Source of the DNA: Pseudanabaena sp. BC1403
Lineage (GTDB): Bacteria; Cyanobacteriota; Cyanobacteriia; Pseudanabaenales; Pseudanabaenaceae
DNA: 64,000 nt
Assembly: GCF_002914585.1 (NCBI RefSeq)
Contig: NZ_PDDM01000022.1
Location: 29,279 to 93,278, forward strand
Direction of reading: 5' to 3'
In this document: in pieces, positions 42,500 to 51,236 of the stretch
Position numbering within the stretch: the first letter of the stretch is position 1
Layout: each line of letters starts with the position of its first letter
Position numbers and translations under genes: made by a program
Notes under the pieces: generated by a model
The model's input: only the letters and a program-made list of their open reading frames with translations
Told to the model about the DNA's origin: nothing
The model's database searches: none

Positions 42500-43472
42500 A
42501 TTAATTATTCTTGATGTCGCACATGGAAATTGTGCTATTTTGCAAGACACTGAAGGAACAGTTGTTATTGATTGCGCTCACGGTTACACATTGATTGATA
42601 CACTACGGCAGCTTGGAGTCTCACAAATTGATCGAATCATCATTTCCCATGCTGATGAAGATCATATCGAAGGTTTCATTAAACTACTTCTAGATGAATC
42701 TATTACAATAAAGCATATTTACCTCAATCCTGACGGCTCTAAAAGGACAGATATATGGATAGAATTACGTCTTGCGATCGCTGATGCAAAAAAGCGGCAA
42801 AATACAAAACGAGATTTTCTTCATACAGAGATGAATGGGAATCTCGATGTTGGACAAGTAAATATTCAAATTCTTGCCCCAAGTATGGATCTTGTTGGAC
42901 AAGCAGGTGGTTTAGATTTGAAAAAAAACAAGCTGAACTCGAATTCTGTATCAGCAGTCATTAGACTCGTCTATAAAGCTCGTGGCGTAGCACTTCTTGC
43001 GGGAGATATCGATGATATAGGACTGAATAACTTAACCAATGATAATCCTGATTTTGCTGCCGATGTTCTTATCTTTCCGCATCACGGAGGCAATGCAAGT
43101 TCGGGAGGAAAAGGTAATCAAGAATTTACTAAGCATTTATGTGAGAAAGTACAACCAATACTAATTTTATTTTCTAATGGAAGAAACAAGCATAATAACC
43201 CTCGCAAAGAAATCATAGAAGCTGTACTTGATATACTGCCTGATGTACATATTATGTGTACTCAGCTTGCTAAAACATGCTCTCCTGAAACCATAGCAAT
43301 TTCTCCTACTCACTTAAACACACTTCCATCAAAAGGGAGAGAAATTAATCATTGCTGCGGTGGAACAGTTGTCATAAATTTAAGTGAAACTGAAACAACC
43401 TACGCTCCAAACAGTGATCATCGTCAATTTGTCAAAGAAAATATAGTTTCAGCTTTGTGTATGCGTTCTTGA
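42477..43472 (+). CDS. ComEC-like metallo-beta-lactamase-fold protein
   Basis: 331 residues. The start region has in-frame ATGs at 42477, 42483 and 42486, overlapping the previous gene by up to 23 nt. Metal motifs: IISHADEDHIEG (HxDxDH), VALLAGDIDDIG and FPHHGGNASSGG, the pattern of ComEC/Rec2 MBL domains. It is a likely nuclease or phosphodiesterase effector. It has no membrane helices, so it is not a DNA uptake protein. As the last gene of a sensor-receiver-hydrolase set it is the natural effector. It ends at a hisS relic. Confidence 0.85.
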   Translation: MTMMDLPRLIILDVAHGNCAILQDTEGTVVIDCAHGYTLIDTLRQLGVSQIDRIIISHADEDHIEGFIKLLLDESITIKHIYLNPDGSKRTDIWIELRLAIADAKKRQNTKRDFLHTEMNGNLDVGQVNIQILAPSMDLVGQAGGLDLKKNKLNSNSVSAVIRLVYKARGVALLAGDIDDIGLNNLTNDNPDFAADVLIFPHHGGNASSGGKGNQEFTKHLCEKVQPILILFSNGRNKHNNPRKEIIEAVLDILPDVHIMCTQLAKTCSPETIAISPTHLNTLPSKGREINHCCGGTVVINLSETETTYAPNSDHRQFVKENIVSALCMRS

Positions 43473-43495
43473 CTTAAGATTTTGCATTACAACTT

Positions 43496-43546
43496 TTGTC
43501 TCAGCACCTCAAAACTATCACTGAGATCGGCGATCGCAATTACATC
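43496..43546 (-). pseudogene. relic of a hisS 3' end
   Basis: On the minus strand it reads DVIAIADLSDSFEVLRQ, against EAVAIADLSDSFEELRQ in the hisS gene at 47805-49103. The DNA similarity is clear over about 50 bp and stops on both sides. It sits between the cassette and a perfect hairpin. No other part of a second hisS is present. Confidence 0.8.
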
Positions 43547-43554
43547 TAGCTATA

Positions 43555-43617
43555 AAAAAACAAGGTTTCTATTGAAAGCATTGCAAAGTAGCAATTTCAA
43601 TAGAAACCTTGTTTTTT
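43555..43617. terminator. perfect 23-bp hairpin between convergent genes
   Basis: AAAAAACAAGGTTTCTATTGAAA and its complement (43595-43617) around a 17-nt loop. The loop contains a GCAAAGTAGC motif. It probably terminates the cassette and amiE. Confidence 0.8.
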
Positions 43618-43674
43618 ACTTCAGTGCTTTACGCTGTAATCAAAAAGAAGTGAGAAAAAGTAATCTAGTCGAGA

Positions 43675-44760
43675 CTAGCCCTTAACTGAAACTGGAACAC
43701 TTTCGGGCTTGGCTTTTTCTACAAAAGGGATAGCCTGCTGGTTCGGTAGACCAACAATCGGACATTCTGGAGTGCCAACAGTTGAACGAGTAATTGCCTC
43801 CGAACTTTCTTTTGCCTTCTTCGGATCGAGAACCCAATCTCGATAGAATTCAAAGGGACATTCTGCCTTGCCTTGATCGCCATCACCTGAATTGAGCATC
43901 CCAGTATAGCCACGATGCATCAGCTTGAAGATGTGATTCTGTGATTGGGCATTCTTACGGAAGTCTCGAATCGCAAACTTAGATAAAGCCGCATACTGAA
44001 TACCATTCTCTTCTTCGCCACATTCGCCAAGGGTGCGACCATCAAACCCAACGATCGCAGAATGACCAAAGTAACTATAAACCCCATCAAAGCCAGCGGC
44101 ATTCGCCACCGCCACATAGGTGTTATTCATCCATGCCATCGCCTTAGAAACAATGATTTGCTGCTCCTTAGCGGGATACATATAGCCCTGACAGCGCACA
44201 ACCAACTCTGCACCACGCATGACACAATCACGCCAGATTTCAGGATAGTTACCATCATCACAAATAATCAGGCTGATCTTCAAGCCCTTCGGCCCATCTG
44301 AGACGTAGGTACAGTCGCCAGGATACCAACCTTCTATCGGAGTCCAAGGCATGATCTTGCGATATTTCTGAACAATCTCACCGCGATCGTTCATTAAAAT
44401 TAGGGTGTTATAAGGCACTTTCTCTGGATGTGCCTCATGTTTTTCACCTGTTAAAGAAAATACTCCCCAGACTTTATTCTTGATGCAAGCTTGAGCAAAG
44501 ATGGCAGTTTCCTCACCAGGAACTGTTGCGGCAGTTTCCATCATCTCCTTCGGATCGTACATGATGCCGTGGGTGGAATATTCTGGAAAGATCACCAGAT
44601 CCATACCAGGTAAACCAACCTTCATGCCATCTATCATTGAGGCAATTTTTTTGCAGTTCTCAATGACTTCTTCCTTAGTATGCAAGCGCGGCATTTTGTA
44701 ATTAACTACCGCAACTCCAACTGCATCTTCGCTCGAAGAAATATCGCCATGGTAAGACAT
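43675..44760 (-). CDS. amiE: aliphatic amidase
   Basis: 361 residues, nitrilase superfamily. The catalytic triad is Glu60 (VIFPEYST), Lys135 (KYRKIMPW) and Cys167 ([17 protein letters not shown]). The aliphatic-amidase opening [19 protein letters not shown] and [15 protein letters not shown] match AmiE closely, also [10 protein letters not shown] and [14 protein letters not shown]. It hydrolyses short-chain amides such as acetamide to acid and ammonia in the cytosol. The Pro/Val/Ser-rich C-terminal tail is longer than in Pseudomonas. Single gene. Confidence 0.95.
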   Translation of the reverse strand: MSYHGDISSSEDAVGVAVVNYKMPRLHTKEEVIENCKKIASMIDGMKVGLPGMDLVIFPEYSTHGIMYDPKEMMETAATVPGEETAIFAQACIKNKVWGVFSLTGEKHEAHPEKVPYNTLILMNDRGEIVQKYRKIMPWTPIEGWYPGDCTYVSDGPKGLKISLIICDDGNYPEIWRDCVMRGAELVVRCQGYMYPAKEQQIIVSKAMAWMNNTYVAVANAAGFDGVYSYFGHSAIVGFDGRTLGECGEEENGIQYAALSKFAIRDFRKNAQSQNHIFKLMHRGYTGMLNSGDGDQGKAECPFEFYRDWVLDPKKAKESSEAITRSTVGTPECPIVGLPNQQAIPFVEKAKPESVPVSVKG

Positions 44761-45026
44761 AAAAATCCTCTACTTATTATAAATAAACTCAGATTTTGTT
44801 TAGCTACAAAAGACTTACTGAGAAATAGTAATTACTCTTGCTTCTTTACTTGATTACTAAACGTTTGATGATTAATCAATACAACTTAAATTCATAACTA
44901 ATTAACAAAACTAAACTAACAACAATATTTGCCATTAATTTGTGAGGCTTTAGTGATGTTATTAAGAATTAATAAGTATTATAGAACACAAAAAATTGGA
45001 GATTGTATCGTTAGCAACCTATTAAC

Positions 45027-45130
45027 TAAGTAGCTAGGCGAAATTAAATATAAAATCCAAAAACCTGTGGTACACACTACAAGTGCGCCAAAGGTTTTGA
45101 CTCCAGTTTTTAATTATGCTCAGCGACTTA
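45027..45130. repeat. family-A repeat, full copy (104 bp)
   Basis: Left end TAAGTAGCTAGGCGAAATTAA, right end TTAATTATG...GACTTA (45110-45130), which pair as terminal inverted repeats. Inner arms AAAACCTGTGG / CCAAAGGTTTT. Outside it, the 670-nt gap 44761-45430 between amiE and the DGPF gene shows no other feature I can support. Confidence 0.82.
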
Positions 45131-45430
45131 TATAACCAAAGTTGCTACTTATCAAAAACCAACTCAAAACAGGTTGAAAATAGTCTAGCTAAGTCCTAAA
45201 TACTGCCATTGTCATGTAAATATCTAGTATTTTTTTGCTTTAAATTATGTTTTGAGCGAATAGGTAGAAACTTGGGTTATATGCGCGATCGCCAATACCT
45301 CAGTTACATACTTTGCAAGTCGCACAAAATAAATTTTGGTTCCTGTCGAAATGCTCAAGTCTCGTTCGTCATAGAGATATAAGGCATAAAAAATCTGTGC
45401 TTTAATCAAACCCAAAAAGGATAGCCTCCC

Positions 45431-45763
45431 ATGAAATACGCAATTTTAGTCTATGAGACTGAGCAAGACCTCCGCGATCGCGAAAAACATATGCCAGCCT
45501 ATAGCGCCTACTCCCAAGCTCTAGCCGAAGCAGGAGTTGCCGCAGGTGGTGCAGCACTTCATCCCAGCCACACAGCCACAACCATTCGCATTCAAAGCGG
45601 ACAACGCAATGTTCAAGATGGCCCCTATGCCGATACCAAAGAGCAAATCGGCGGCTTTTTCTTAATTGATGTTCCTGATCTCGACACTGCAATGGATTGG
45701 GCAGCCCGTTGCCCAGCCGCCAGTAATTGTGCGGTCGAAGTCCGTCCACTGTTACCCATGTAG
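45431..45763 (+). CDS. YCII/DGPF-domain protein
   Basis: 110 residues. MKYAILVYETEQDL, IRIQSGQRNVQDGPYADTKE (the DGPF motif seen as DGPYAD) and QIGGFFLIDVPDLDTAMDWA define the DGPF subgroup of YCII proteins. These are the standard genetic partner of ECF42-type sigma factors, here at 46510-47742. The biochemical role of DGPF proteins is unknown. A small ferredoxin-like fold is expected. Confidence 0.92.
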   Translation: MKYAILVYETEQDLRDREKHMPAYSAYSQALAEAGVAAGGAALHPSHTATTIRIQSGQRNVQDGPYADTKEQIGGFFLIDVPDLDTAMDWAARCPAASNCAVEVRPLLPM

Positions 45764-45832
45764 AAATATCGCTGTTAACAAATGAGTATGTACTCATTTG
45801 TTAAGCCAAACATCACTCTCAGTAAAGTTTTT

Positions 45833-45863
45833 CAGTTTTCATTTTGCCGTAGGCAAAACAGAA
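45833..45863. repeat. decayed copy of hairpin 8875-8911
   Basis: CAGTTTTCATTTTGCCGTAG and the GGCAAAA continuation match the operon hairpin at 8875-8911. The right arm is degraded. It lies in the leader of the GST gene. Confidence 0.65.
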
Positions 45864-45885
45864 ATTTCTATAGGAGAAAAATCCC

Positions 45886-46497
45886 ATGAAGCTCTATTAC
45901 TTTCCTCCCTCCCCCAACACCCGCAAAGTTCATGCCGTAGCCATTCATCTTCAACTTCCGATCGATTTACGATTGGTGGACTTACAGAAAGGCGAACAAC
46001 ACAACCCCGAATTCGTACAGTTAAATCCCACAGGGCGTACACCAGTTCTCCAAGATGGTGACTTTATCCTTTGGGAATCTACGGCGATTATGCAATACTT
46101 GGCTAGTCAAGTTCCCAATTCTCTCTGGTCAGAATCTGCAAAAATTCGAGCAGACATCATGCGCTGGCAGAGTTGGCAACTTGCTCATTGGCATCAGGTC
46201 TGTCAGCCTTTGCAGTTTGAGAACTTTGTGAAGCCGCTCTTGCAACTAGGAGAACCAGACCCACAAATAGTCCAACAGACAACCGATCGCTTTCATAAAG
46301 AAGCTAGCATTTTAAATAATTATCTGGCAAATCGAGAATATCTCGTCAATGACACCTTAACTTTGGCTGACTTCTCCGTTGCTAGTGAATTGACCTATGC
46401 TAAACCTGCGAGATTTCCTTTAGAAGACTATCTTCACATTCAGAAATGGTATGCGCTGATTGAGCAATTACCAGCTTGGCAACAAACTGCACCGTGA
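45886..46497 (+). CDS. glutathione S-transferase
   Basis: 203 residues. N-terminal thioredoxin domain MKLYYFPPSPNTRKVHAVAIH, NPTGRTPVLQDGDFILWEST, then C-terminal helices with NDTLTLADFSVASEL. A beta/theta-type fold. The catalytic Ser/Tyr is not certain, with SPNT as the candidate site. It lies between a DGPF gene and an ECF42 sigma gene (12 nt upstream of the latter), so it is likely part of that transcription unit and a possible output against electrophiles. Confidence 0.92.
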   Translation: MKLYYFPPSPNTRKVHAVAIHLQLPIDLRLVDLQKGEQHNPEFVQLNPTGRTPVLQDGDFILWESTAIMQYLASQVPNSLWSESAKIRADIMRWQSWQLAHWHQVCQPLQFENFVKPLLQLGEPDPQIVQQTTDRFHKEASILNNYLANREYLVNDTLTLADFSVASELTYAKPARFPLEDYLHIQKWYALIEQLPAWQQTAP

Positions 46498-46509
46498 GGT
46501 TAACCGCAA

Positions 46510-47742
46510 ATGGAAGCACGTCGAGCCGCAGAATTAGCTGCACGCAACTCCTATGGTAGGCTAGTTGCCTATTTAGCCGCCCAAACTAGGGATGTTGTCG
46601 CCGCTGAAGATGCCCTCGGCGATGCTTTCCTCTCCGCCTTGAAAACTTGGACAGAAAGCGGCGTTCCCAAAAATCCTGAAGCATGGCTACTAGTCACAGC
46701 AAGAAATCGACTGATTGATGCAGGAAGGCGATCGCAAGTTCGCGACAAAGTTCTCAATACTTTCAAACTGAACGGATTAGAATCTTCAACTGAGCCATCT
46801 TTAGAATCAGTCACCTTTCCCGACGATCGCTTGAAATTGTTATTCATTTGCGCCCACCCTGCGATCGATCCCACAATTCATACGCCCTTGATGTTGCAAA
46901 CTGTGCTCGGTCTCAATGCCGCCCAGATTGCTTCAGCATTTTTGGTTGCTCCAGCGACAATGAGCCAGCGTCTTGTCAGAGCCAAAACAAAAATTCGTGA
47001 TGCGGGGATTGCTTTTGAATTACCAGAAGAGAAGGATTTACCAATTCGACTTGCCGCAGTATTAGAAGCGATATATGCAGCCTATACTAACGCTTGGGAA
47101 ACTGTAGACGGCAGCGATCCACGCCATCGGGGATTAGCAAAAGAAGCAATCTGGCTAGCACGTCTCTGTGTTCAGTTGATGCCTAAAGAGCCAGAAGCAA
47201 GAGGATTACTGGCGCTCATGCTCTACTGCGAATCTCGCCGCGAGGCTCGTCGCACTGCTAATGGTTCCTATGTGCCTCTATTGCAACAGGATACAAGTCT
47301 GTGGTCGCAGGTCGCGATCGCTGAAGCAGAGAGTGAATTATTACAAGCAGCAACCTTTAAGCAATTGGGTAGATTTCAACTGGAAGCGGCTATTCAATCG
47401 ATTCACGCTCAACGGGCGATCACACAGAAAGTCAATTGGCAAGCATTAGCATTACTTTACGAAGGATTGATTCAGCTTTCGCCGACTTTGGGTGCTTTAG
47501 TCAGTCATGCCGCAGCGATCGCGGAAGCGCAAGGAATAGAACAGGGTTTAATTCGACTCGATGCAATTCCTCTAGAATCCATCAAAAATTACCAACCCTA
47601 TTGGGCGCTAAAAGCTCATTTATTCCAGCAGTTAGGTGCTACCTCAGCAGCAAAACAAGCCTATGCTAGAGCGATCGGTCTCACCGAAGATGCCGCCATC
47701 CGTGAGTTTCTCCTCAACCAGTCTCTTCCATTAGAAGGGTAG
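46510..47742 (+). CDS. ECF42-type RNA polymerase sigma factor
   Basis: 410 residues. Region 2 YLAAQTRDVVAAEDALGDAFLSAL and WLLVTARNRLIDAGRR, region 4 LGLNAAQIASAFLVAPATMSQRLVRAK, then a long C-terminal TPR-like extension (DPRHRGLAKEAIWLARLCVQL, PKEPEARGLLALMLYCESRREAR). Sigma factors of group ECF42 have this extension, lack an anti-sigma gene and sit beside DGPF genes. The C-terminal domain is needed for activity in the studied case. It probably drives the DGPF and GST genes. Confidence 0.92.
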   Translation: MEARRAAELAARNSYGRLVAYLAAQTRDVVAAEDALGDAFLSALKTWTESGVPKNPEAWLLVTARNRLIDAGRRSQVRDKVLNTFKLNGLESSTEPSLESVTFPDDRLKLLFICAHPAIDPTIHTPLMLQTVLGLNAAQIASAFLVAPATMSQRLVRAKTKIRDAGIAFELPEEKDLPIRLAAVLEAIYAAYTNAWETVDGSDPRHRGLAKEAIWLARLCVQLMPKEPEARGLLALMLYCESRREARRTANGSYVPLLQQDTSLWSQVAIAEAESELLQAATFKQLGRFQLEAAIQSIHAQRAITQKVNWQALALLYEGLIQLSPTLGALVSHAAAIAEAQGIEQGLIRLDAIPLESIKNYQPYWALKAHLFQQLGATSAAKQAYARAIGLTEDAAIREFLLNQSLPLEG

Positions 47743-47782
47743 GCATCGACTTCGCTCAGCCACCGTTTCTTTGATGTGCTGT

Positions 47783-47838
47783 CTGAGCGAAGCCGAAGCC
47801 ACGATTAATCCGATGGTTGACTGAGCGAAGCCGAAGCC
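47783..47838. repeat. CTGAGCGAAGCCGAAGCC direct repeats
   Basis: The 18-mer CTGAGCGAAGCCGAAGCC occurs at 47783-47800 and 47821-47838, with an inverted CTTCGCTCAGC near 47750. This GGCTTCGGCTTCGCTCAG motif is a common repeat in cyanobacteria. The second copy encodes the last residues of HisS (ASASLSQPSD). Confidence 0.75.
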
Positions 47839-49103
47839 CTGATTTTCTGTCTTAATTCTTCAAAACTGTCACTGAGATCAGCGATCGCGACAGCTTCCTG
47901 TTCACCAGATTCCAACCATTTAATTTGAATCTGTCCCGCTTCAATTTCACTATCCCCGATCACTACAGCAGCTTTAGCATTAGCATTACTTGCTCGTTTA
48001 AACTGCTTGTCAAACTTCGCACCACTGAGATCGAGTTCCACAGTAAATCCTGCTTTACGGAACAGTTGAGCAATGGATAAAGACTTCGCTTCGGGTTGTT
48101 CGCCGCGAGAAATGATATAAAAATCGATCGCAGCTTGTTTTTGTTCAGCAACCTGTTGCATCAGGATGACGAGACGCTCTAAGCCAATCGCCCAACCGAT
48201 CGCAGGTACATCCGCACCGCCTAACTCCGAAATGAGGCGATCGTAACGTCCGCCGCCACAGACTGCCGACTGTGCACCCAGTAGATTGGATTGAATCTCA
48301 AAGGCGGTGCGGGTGTAATAGTCTAAGCCGCGCACAAGTCGAGGATTAATCCGATAGGCAATATTAAGATCGGTTAATAGACTCTGGACTTTCTCGAAAT
48401 GTTGTTGCGACTCAGGGCTTAAATAATCGAGAATACTGGGCGCATCTTGGGAAATTTCTTGGGTGCGTTTGTCTTTGCTATCGAGAATTCTGAGAGGATT
48501 GCGAGTAAGGCGATCGCGAGAATCAGCGTCAATTTCTTCAACAAAAGGCGTGAAATAGTCCACCAGTGCCTGACGATAGCTAACCCGATCTTCAGCACTG
48601 CCCACCGAGTTTAGGTCAACGACTAAATCTTTTAAACCAACTGCTTGCAAAAAGTCACTAGCGATCGCGATCGCTTCAGCATCAGCACGCGGATCGGCAC
48701 TGCCGAGTACTTCTACACCTAGCTGATGAAATTGACGCTGGCGACCTGCTTGCGGACGCTCATAGCGAAACATTGCGCCCATGTACCAGAGTCTTTGTAC
48801 GCCACCTTGGGCAAATAATTTATTTTCAATATAAGATCGCGCTACTCCTGCTGTACCTTCAGGTCGCAAAGTCAACGAGCGATCGCCGCGATCGCCAAAA
48901 GTGTACATTTCTTTACCAACAATATCTGTGGCTTCACCAATACCCCTTGCAAATAGCTCAGTTGCTTCAAAAATTGGTGTACGAATCTCGGTATAAGCAG
49001 CTTGACTGAGAATTTGACGCGCAGTTGTCTCTAACTGCTGCCAGTAATAAATTTCGGGAGCAAGGATGTCGCGAGTGCCGCGTGTGACCTGAAGTGAAGA
49101 CAT
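47805..49103 (-). CDS. hisS: histidyl-tRNA synthetase
   Basis: 432 residues from ATG 49103 (MSSLQVTRGTRDILAPE). The in-frame extension to 49229 is not conserved. Class II motif 1 (EIRTPIFEATELFARGIGE), motif 2 (RPEGTAGVARSYIE, YMGAMFRYERPQAGR), the histidine-specific VRGLDYYTRTAFEI, and motif 3 GWAIGLERL. C-terminal anticodon domain with IISRGEQPEAKSLSI. The final ~10 residues come from a genomic repeat, and a relic of this gene's 3' end is at 43496-43546. Confidence 0.96.
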   Translation of the reverse strand: MSSLQVTRGTRDILAPEIYYWQQLETTARQILSQAAYTEIRTPIFEATELFARGIGEATDIVGKEMYTFGDRGDRSLTLRPEGTAGVARSYIENKLFAQGGVQRLWYMGAMFRYERPQAGRQRQFHQLGVEVLGSADPRADAEAIAIASDFLQAVGLKDLVVDLNSVGSAEDRVSYRQALVDYFTPFVEEIDADSRDRLTRNPLRILDSKDKRTQEISQDAPSILDYLSPESQQHFEKVQSLLTDLNIAYRINPRLVRGLDYYTRTAFEIQSNLLGAQSAVCGGGRYDRLISELGGADVPAIGWAIGLERLVILMQQVAEQKQAAIDFYIISRGEQPEAKSLSIAQLFRKAGFTVELDLSGAKFDKQFKRASNANAKAAVVIGDSEIEAGQIQIKWLESGEQEAVAIADLSDSFEELRQKIRASASLSQPSD

Positions 49104-49170
49104 GGATACAAATAAAGTCTGTGATGTTAATCCAGAATACAGAATTTTTGGACATGCAAACCCATATTTT

Positions 49171-49203
49171 TGTTGAAAGTATTGCAAAGCAATACTTTCA
49201 ACA
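49171..49203. repeat. perfect 15-bp hairpin in nested repeat
   Basis: TGTTGAAAGTATTGC pairs with 49189-49203, loop AAA. It lies inside outer AAACCCA (49158) / TGGGTTT arms and beside a GGCGCTTCGCGCC tip. Leader region of hisS. Confidence 0.7.
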
Positions 49204-49331
49204 TTTAAAGATGCGGCGCTTCGCGCCATCTCTAGTTTTTGGGTTTAGCAAGATTGCGATCGCCTTGCACATTCAGAAGGTAACAAATCTGGGTAAAATC
49301 TGGATAGTGCCAGTTAATTTAAATATTCCTT

Positions 49332-49586
49332 ATGCCAGAAGATAACGCCAACGTACCGCAAATAACCCAATCGGCTAATGAAGCAGTATTTAATGAGGTG
49401 CTAAAAAGTATAGACATCGACCCTGCTTTGCTTGCTGAGCTTGGTGAGGTAACTAATGATCCTGAACAGGCGATCGATACAGCGATCCGTCAATGGTTGC
49501 AGCGTCGGGCAATCAAAGAAGCCGATCGCTCACGCCCCCTGACGATGAATCCTGTTGTGCCTCCACGTGGCGAGTGGAATGATTAG
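49332..49586 (+). CDS. small protein, paralogue of next gene
   Basis: 84 residues. The core IDPALLAELGEVTNDPEQAIDTAIRQWLQRR is shared with the C-terminal half of the next gene (IAPELLTELSEITDNPAAIIDEAIRWWLRRR), and both end WND. The helix-turn-helix-like AIDTAIRQWLQRR resembles a ribbon-helix-helix or VapB-type dimer but has no clear DNA strand. No toxin is adjacent. ATG start at 49332. Probably cotranscribed with the holB operon. Confidence 0.75.
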   Translation: MPEDNANVPQITQSANEAVFNEVLKSIDIDPALLAELGEVTNDPEQAIDTAIRQWLQRRAIKEADRSRPLTMNPVVPPRGEWND

Positions 49587-49627
49587 AATCAATCAGAAAA
49601 GCTATCAGTAAGTAGAGCCCAGACATT

Positions 49628-50173
49628 ATGTATGAATTTTGGCTAAAAGAAAAGCTGATCTTGATTATTGGACTATTTCAGTTCGGACTTATTTTAATAA
49701 TGTTTTCGATCATCAATTTGAGCAAACTAATTTGGCGCAAGCTAACTTTAGATAAGCGAGATGTTAGTAATCAAAACAACCTGAATGAAATTAAATCTGC
49801 TGCGATCGCTCCTAGTTCACCTAATAACGTCAAAGATGCAGTGAATAATCTAGCTAATAATGAAATAAGTCTTGAAGGACAACTGACTGATCTCAGTGAT
49901 CAACCCTTGGCATCTTCACCAGATCCGATCGCGAATCAATCAAACCTTCCTAAGATCGATCTCACCTATAAAGTGGACATTGCACCAGAGTTGCTGACTG
50001 AACTATCGGAAATAACTGATAACCCTGCGGCGATCATTGATGAGGCGATCCGATGGTGGCTAAGACGGCGCAATGCTGATGATCTTGATTCAGGAAATCG
50101 AGATCGCCGTTATCCAGTAGGTTTAAGATCCCATGACTCAAGGAGAGCATCCCAACATCTATGGAATGACTAG
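49628..50173 (+). CDS. membrane-anchored paralogue of preceding gene
   Basis: 181 residues. One N-terminal transmembrane helix (LILIIGLFQFGLILIMFSII), a polar linker of about 85 residues, then the same ELLTELSEITDNPAAIIDEAIRWWLRRR-type module as the previous gene, ending WND. So one copy of this module is soluble and one is membrane-tethered. The stop overlaps the GTG of holB (TAGTG). Function unknown. Confidence 0.78.
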   Translation: MYEFWLKEKLILIIGLFQFGLILIMFSIINLSKLIWRKLTLDKRDVSNQNNLNEIKSAAIAPSSPNNVKDAVNNLANNEISLEGQLTDLSDQPLASSPDPIANQSNLPKIDLTYKVDIAPELLTELSEITDNPAAIIDEAIRWWLRRRNADDLDSGNRDRRYPVGLRSHDSRRASQHLWND

Positions 50174-51123
50174 TGGTAACTGCCCCAAATCCATCTTTAA
50201 ATTCACCATTTGATCTCGTCGTTGGTCAAAGTCAAGCGATCACTCTGTTAAAAGCTGCGATCAAACGCGATCGCATCGCGCCAGCCTATTTATTTGCTGG
50301 TGCGCGTGGTGTAGGGCGCAGCAAAACTGCATCAGCATTTGCAAAGATTTTATTAGGAGATCGCAAATCGGCTAATCGATTAAGCGATCGTAATCATCCC
50401 GACTTACTATGGGTAGAGCCAACCTATTTAGATAAGGGTAAAATGCTGACGGCAAAGGAAGCAGACGCAGCAGGACTAAAGCGCCGCGCCCTACCTCAGA
50501 TCAGGATTGAGCAAGTGCGCGAAATTAGCGAATTTGTGAGTCGCTCACCCCTTGAATGCAAGCGATCGGTCGTCATCATCGAAGAAGCGCAATCGATGGC
50601 AGAGTCTGCCGCCAATAGTTTGCTCAAAACTCTCGAAGAACCACTTTACGCCACAATTATCTTGATTGTTCCTGATGCTGGCTCAATTTTGCCAACGTTA
50701 GTTTCGCGCTGTCAACGAATTCCCTTCACGAGACTCAATCAAGCACAAATGCAAGAAGTCCTCACCCGCGAAGGACATACTGATATTCCGCCCGAAGTGG
50801 TGGCACTAGCTCAAGGTTCTGCGGGTAATGCGATCGAGTCGTTCGATCACTTCAAGAGCATTCCTGCCGAGTTATTAAACTTAGTCCGTCAAGTTCCTCA
50901 AGATGCGAAAAGTGCAATGGCGATCGCCAAACAAATCAACAAGGATCTGGATGTAGATTTGCAGTTATGGCTGATTGATTATTTACAAAATTATTTTTGG
51001 GAACAACAAAGAACTAAGTCCGTTCTACAACATCTCGATAAAGCGAGGGAATTGATTGCCCGTTATGTGCAACCGCGATTAGTTTGGGAAGTTACACTTC
51101 TCCAAATAGCAGGAAAGATCTAA
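50173..51123 (+). CDS. holB: DNA polymerase III subunit delta prime
   Basis: 316 residues from GTG 50173, overlapping the upstream stop. AAA+ clamp-loader fold: FAGARGVGRSKTASAFAKILL is the P-loop region, VVIIEEAQSMAESAANSLLKTLEEP the Walker B/sensor-1 stretch (DEAD-like EEAQ), SRCQRIPF the arginine-finger-type SRC motif. The zinc-binding Cys cluster found in enterobacterial delta prime is absent. It loads the beta clamp. Confidence 0.94.
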   Translation: MVTAPNPSLNSPFDLVVGQSQAITLLKAAIKRDRIAPAYLFAGARGVGRSKTASAFAKILLGDRKSANRLSDRNHPDLLWVEPTYLDKGKMLTAKEADAAGLKRRALPQIRIEQVREISEFVSRSPLECKRSVVIIEEAQSMAESAANSLLKTLEEPLYATIILIVPDAGSILPTLVSRCQRIPFTRLNQAQMQEVLTREGHTDIPPEVVALAQGSAGNAIESFDHFKSIPAELLNLVRQVPQDAKSAMAIAKQINKDLDVDLQLWLIDYLQNYFWEQQRTKSVLQHLDKARELIARYVQPRLVWEVTLLQIAGKI

Positions 51124-51236
51124 ATCGCGACAACTAAACTCAAGAATGGGTAGTGCTTCGCGCAGTTGAGAGGACTGGTATTCAATTCAGAACAAATTTC
51201 GCTACTATAGCAAAGCTTACATTGCTATAGCTAGTC

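Noticed and set aside
43482..43685. 67-residue plus-strand frame
   Set aside because: It is antisense of the hisS relic plus a perfect hairpin and overlaps the amiE 3' end. Not a gene.
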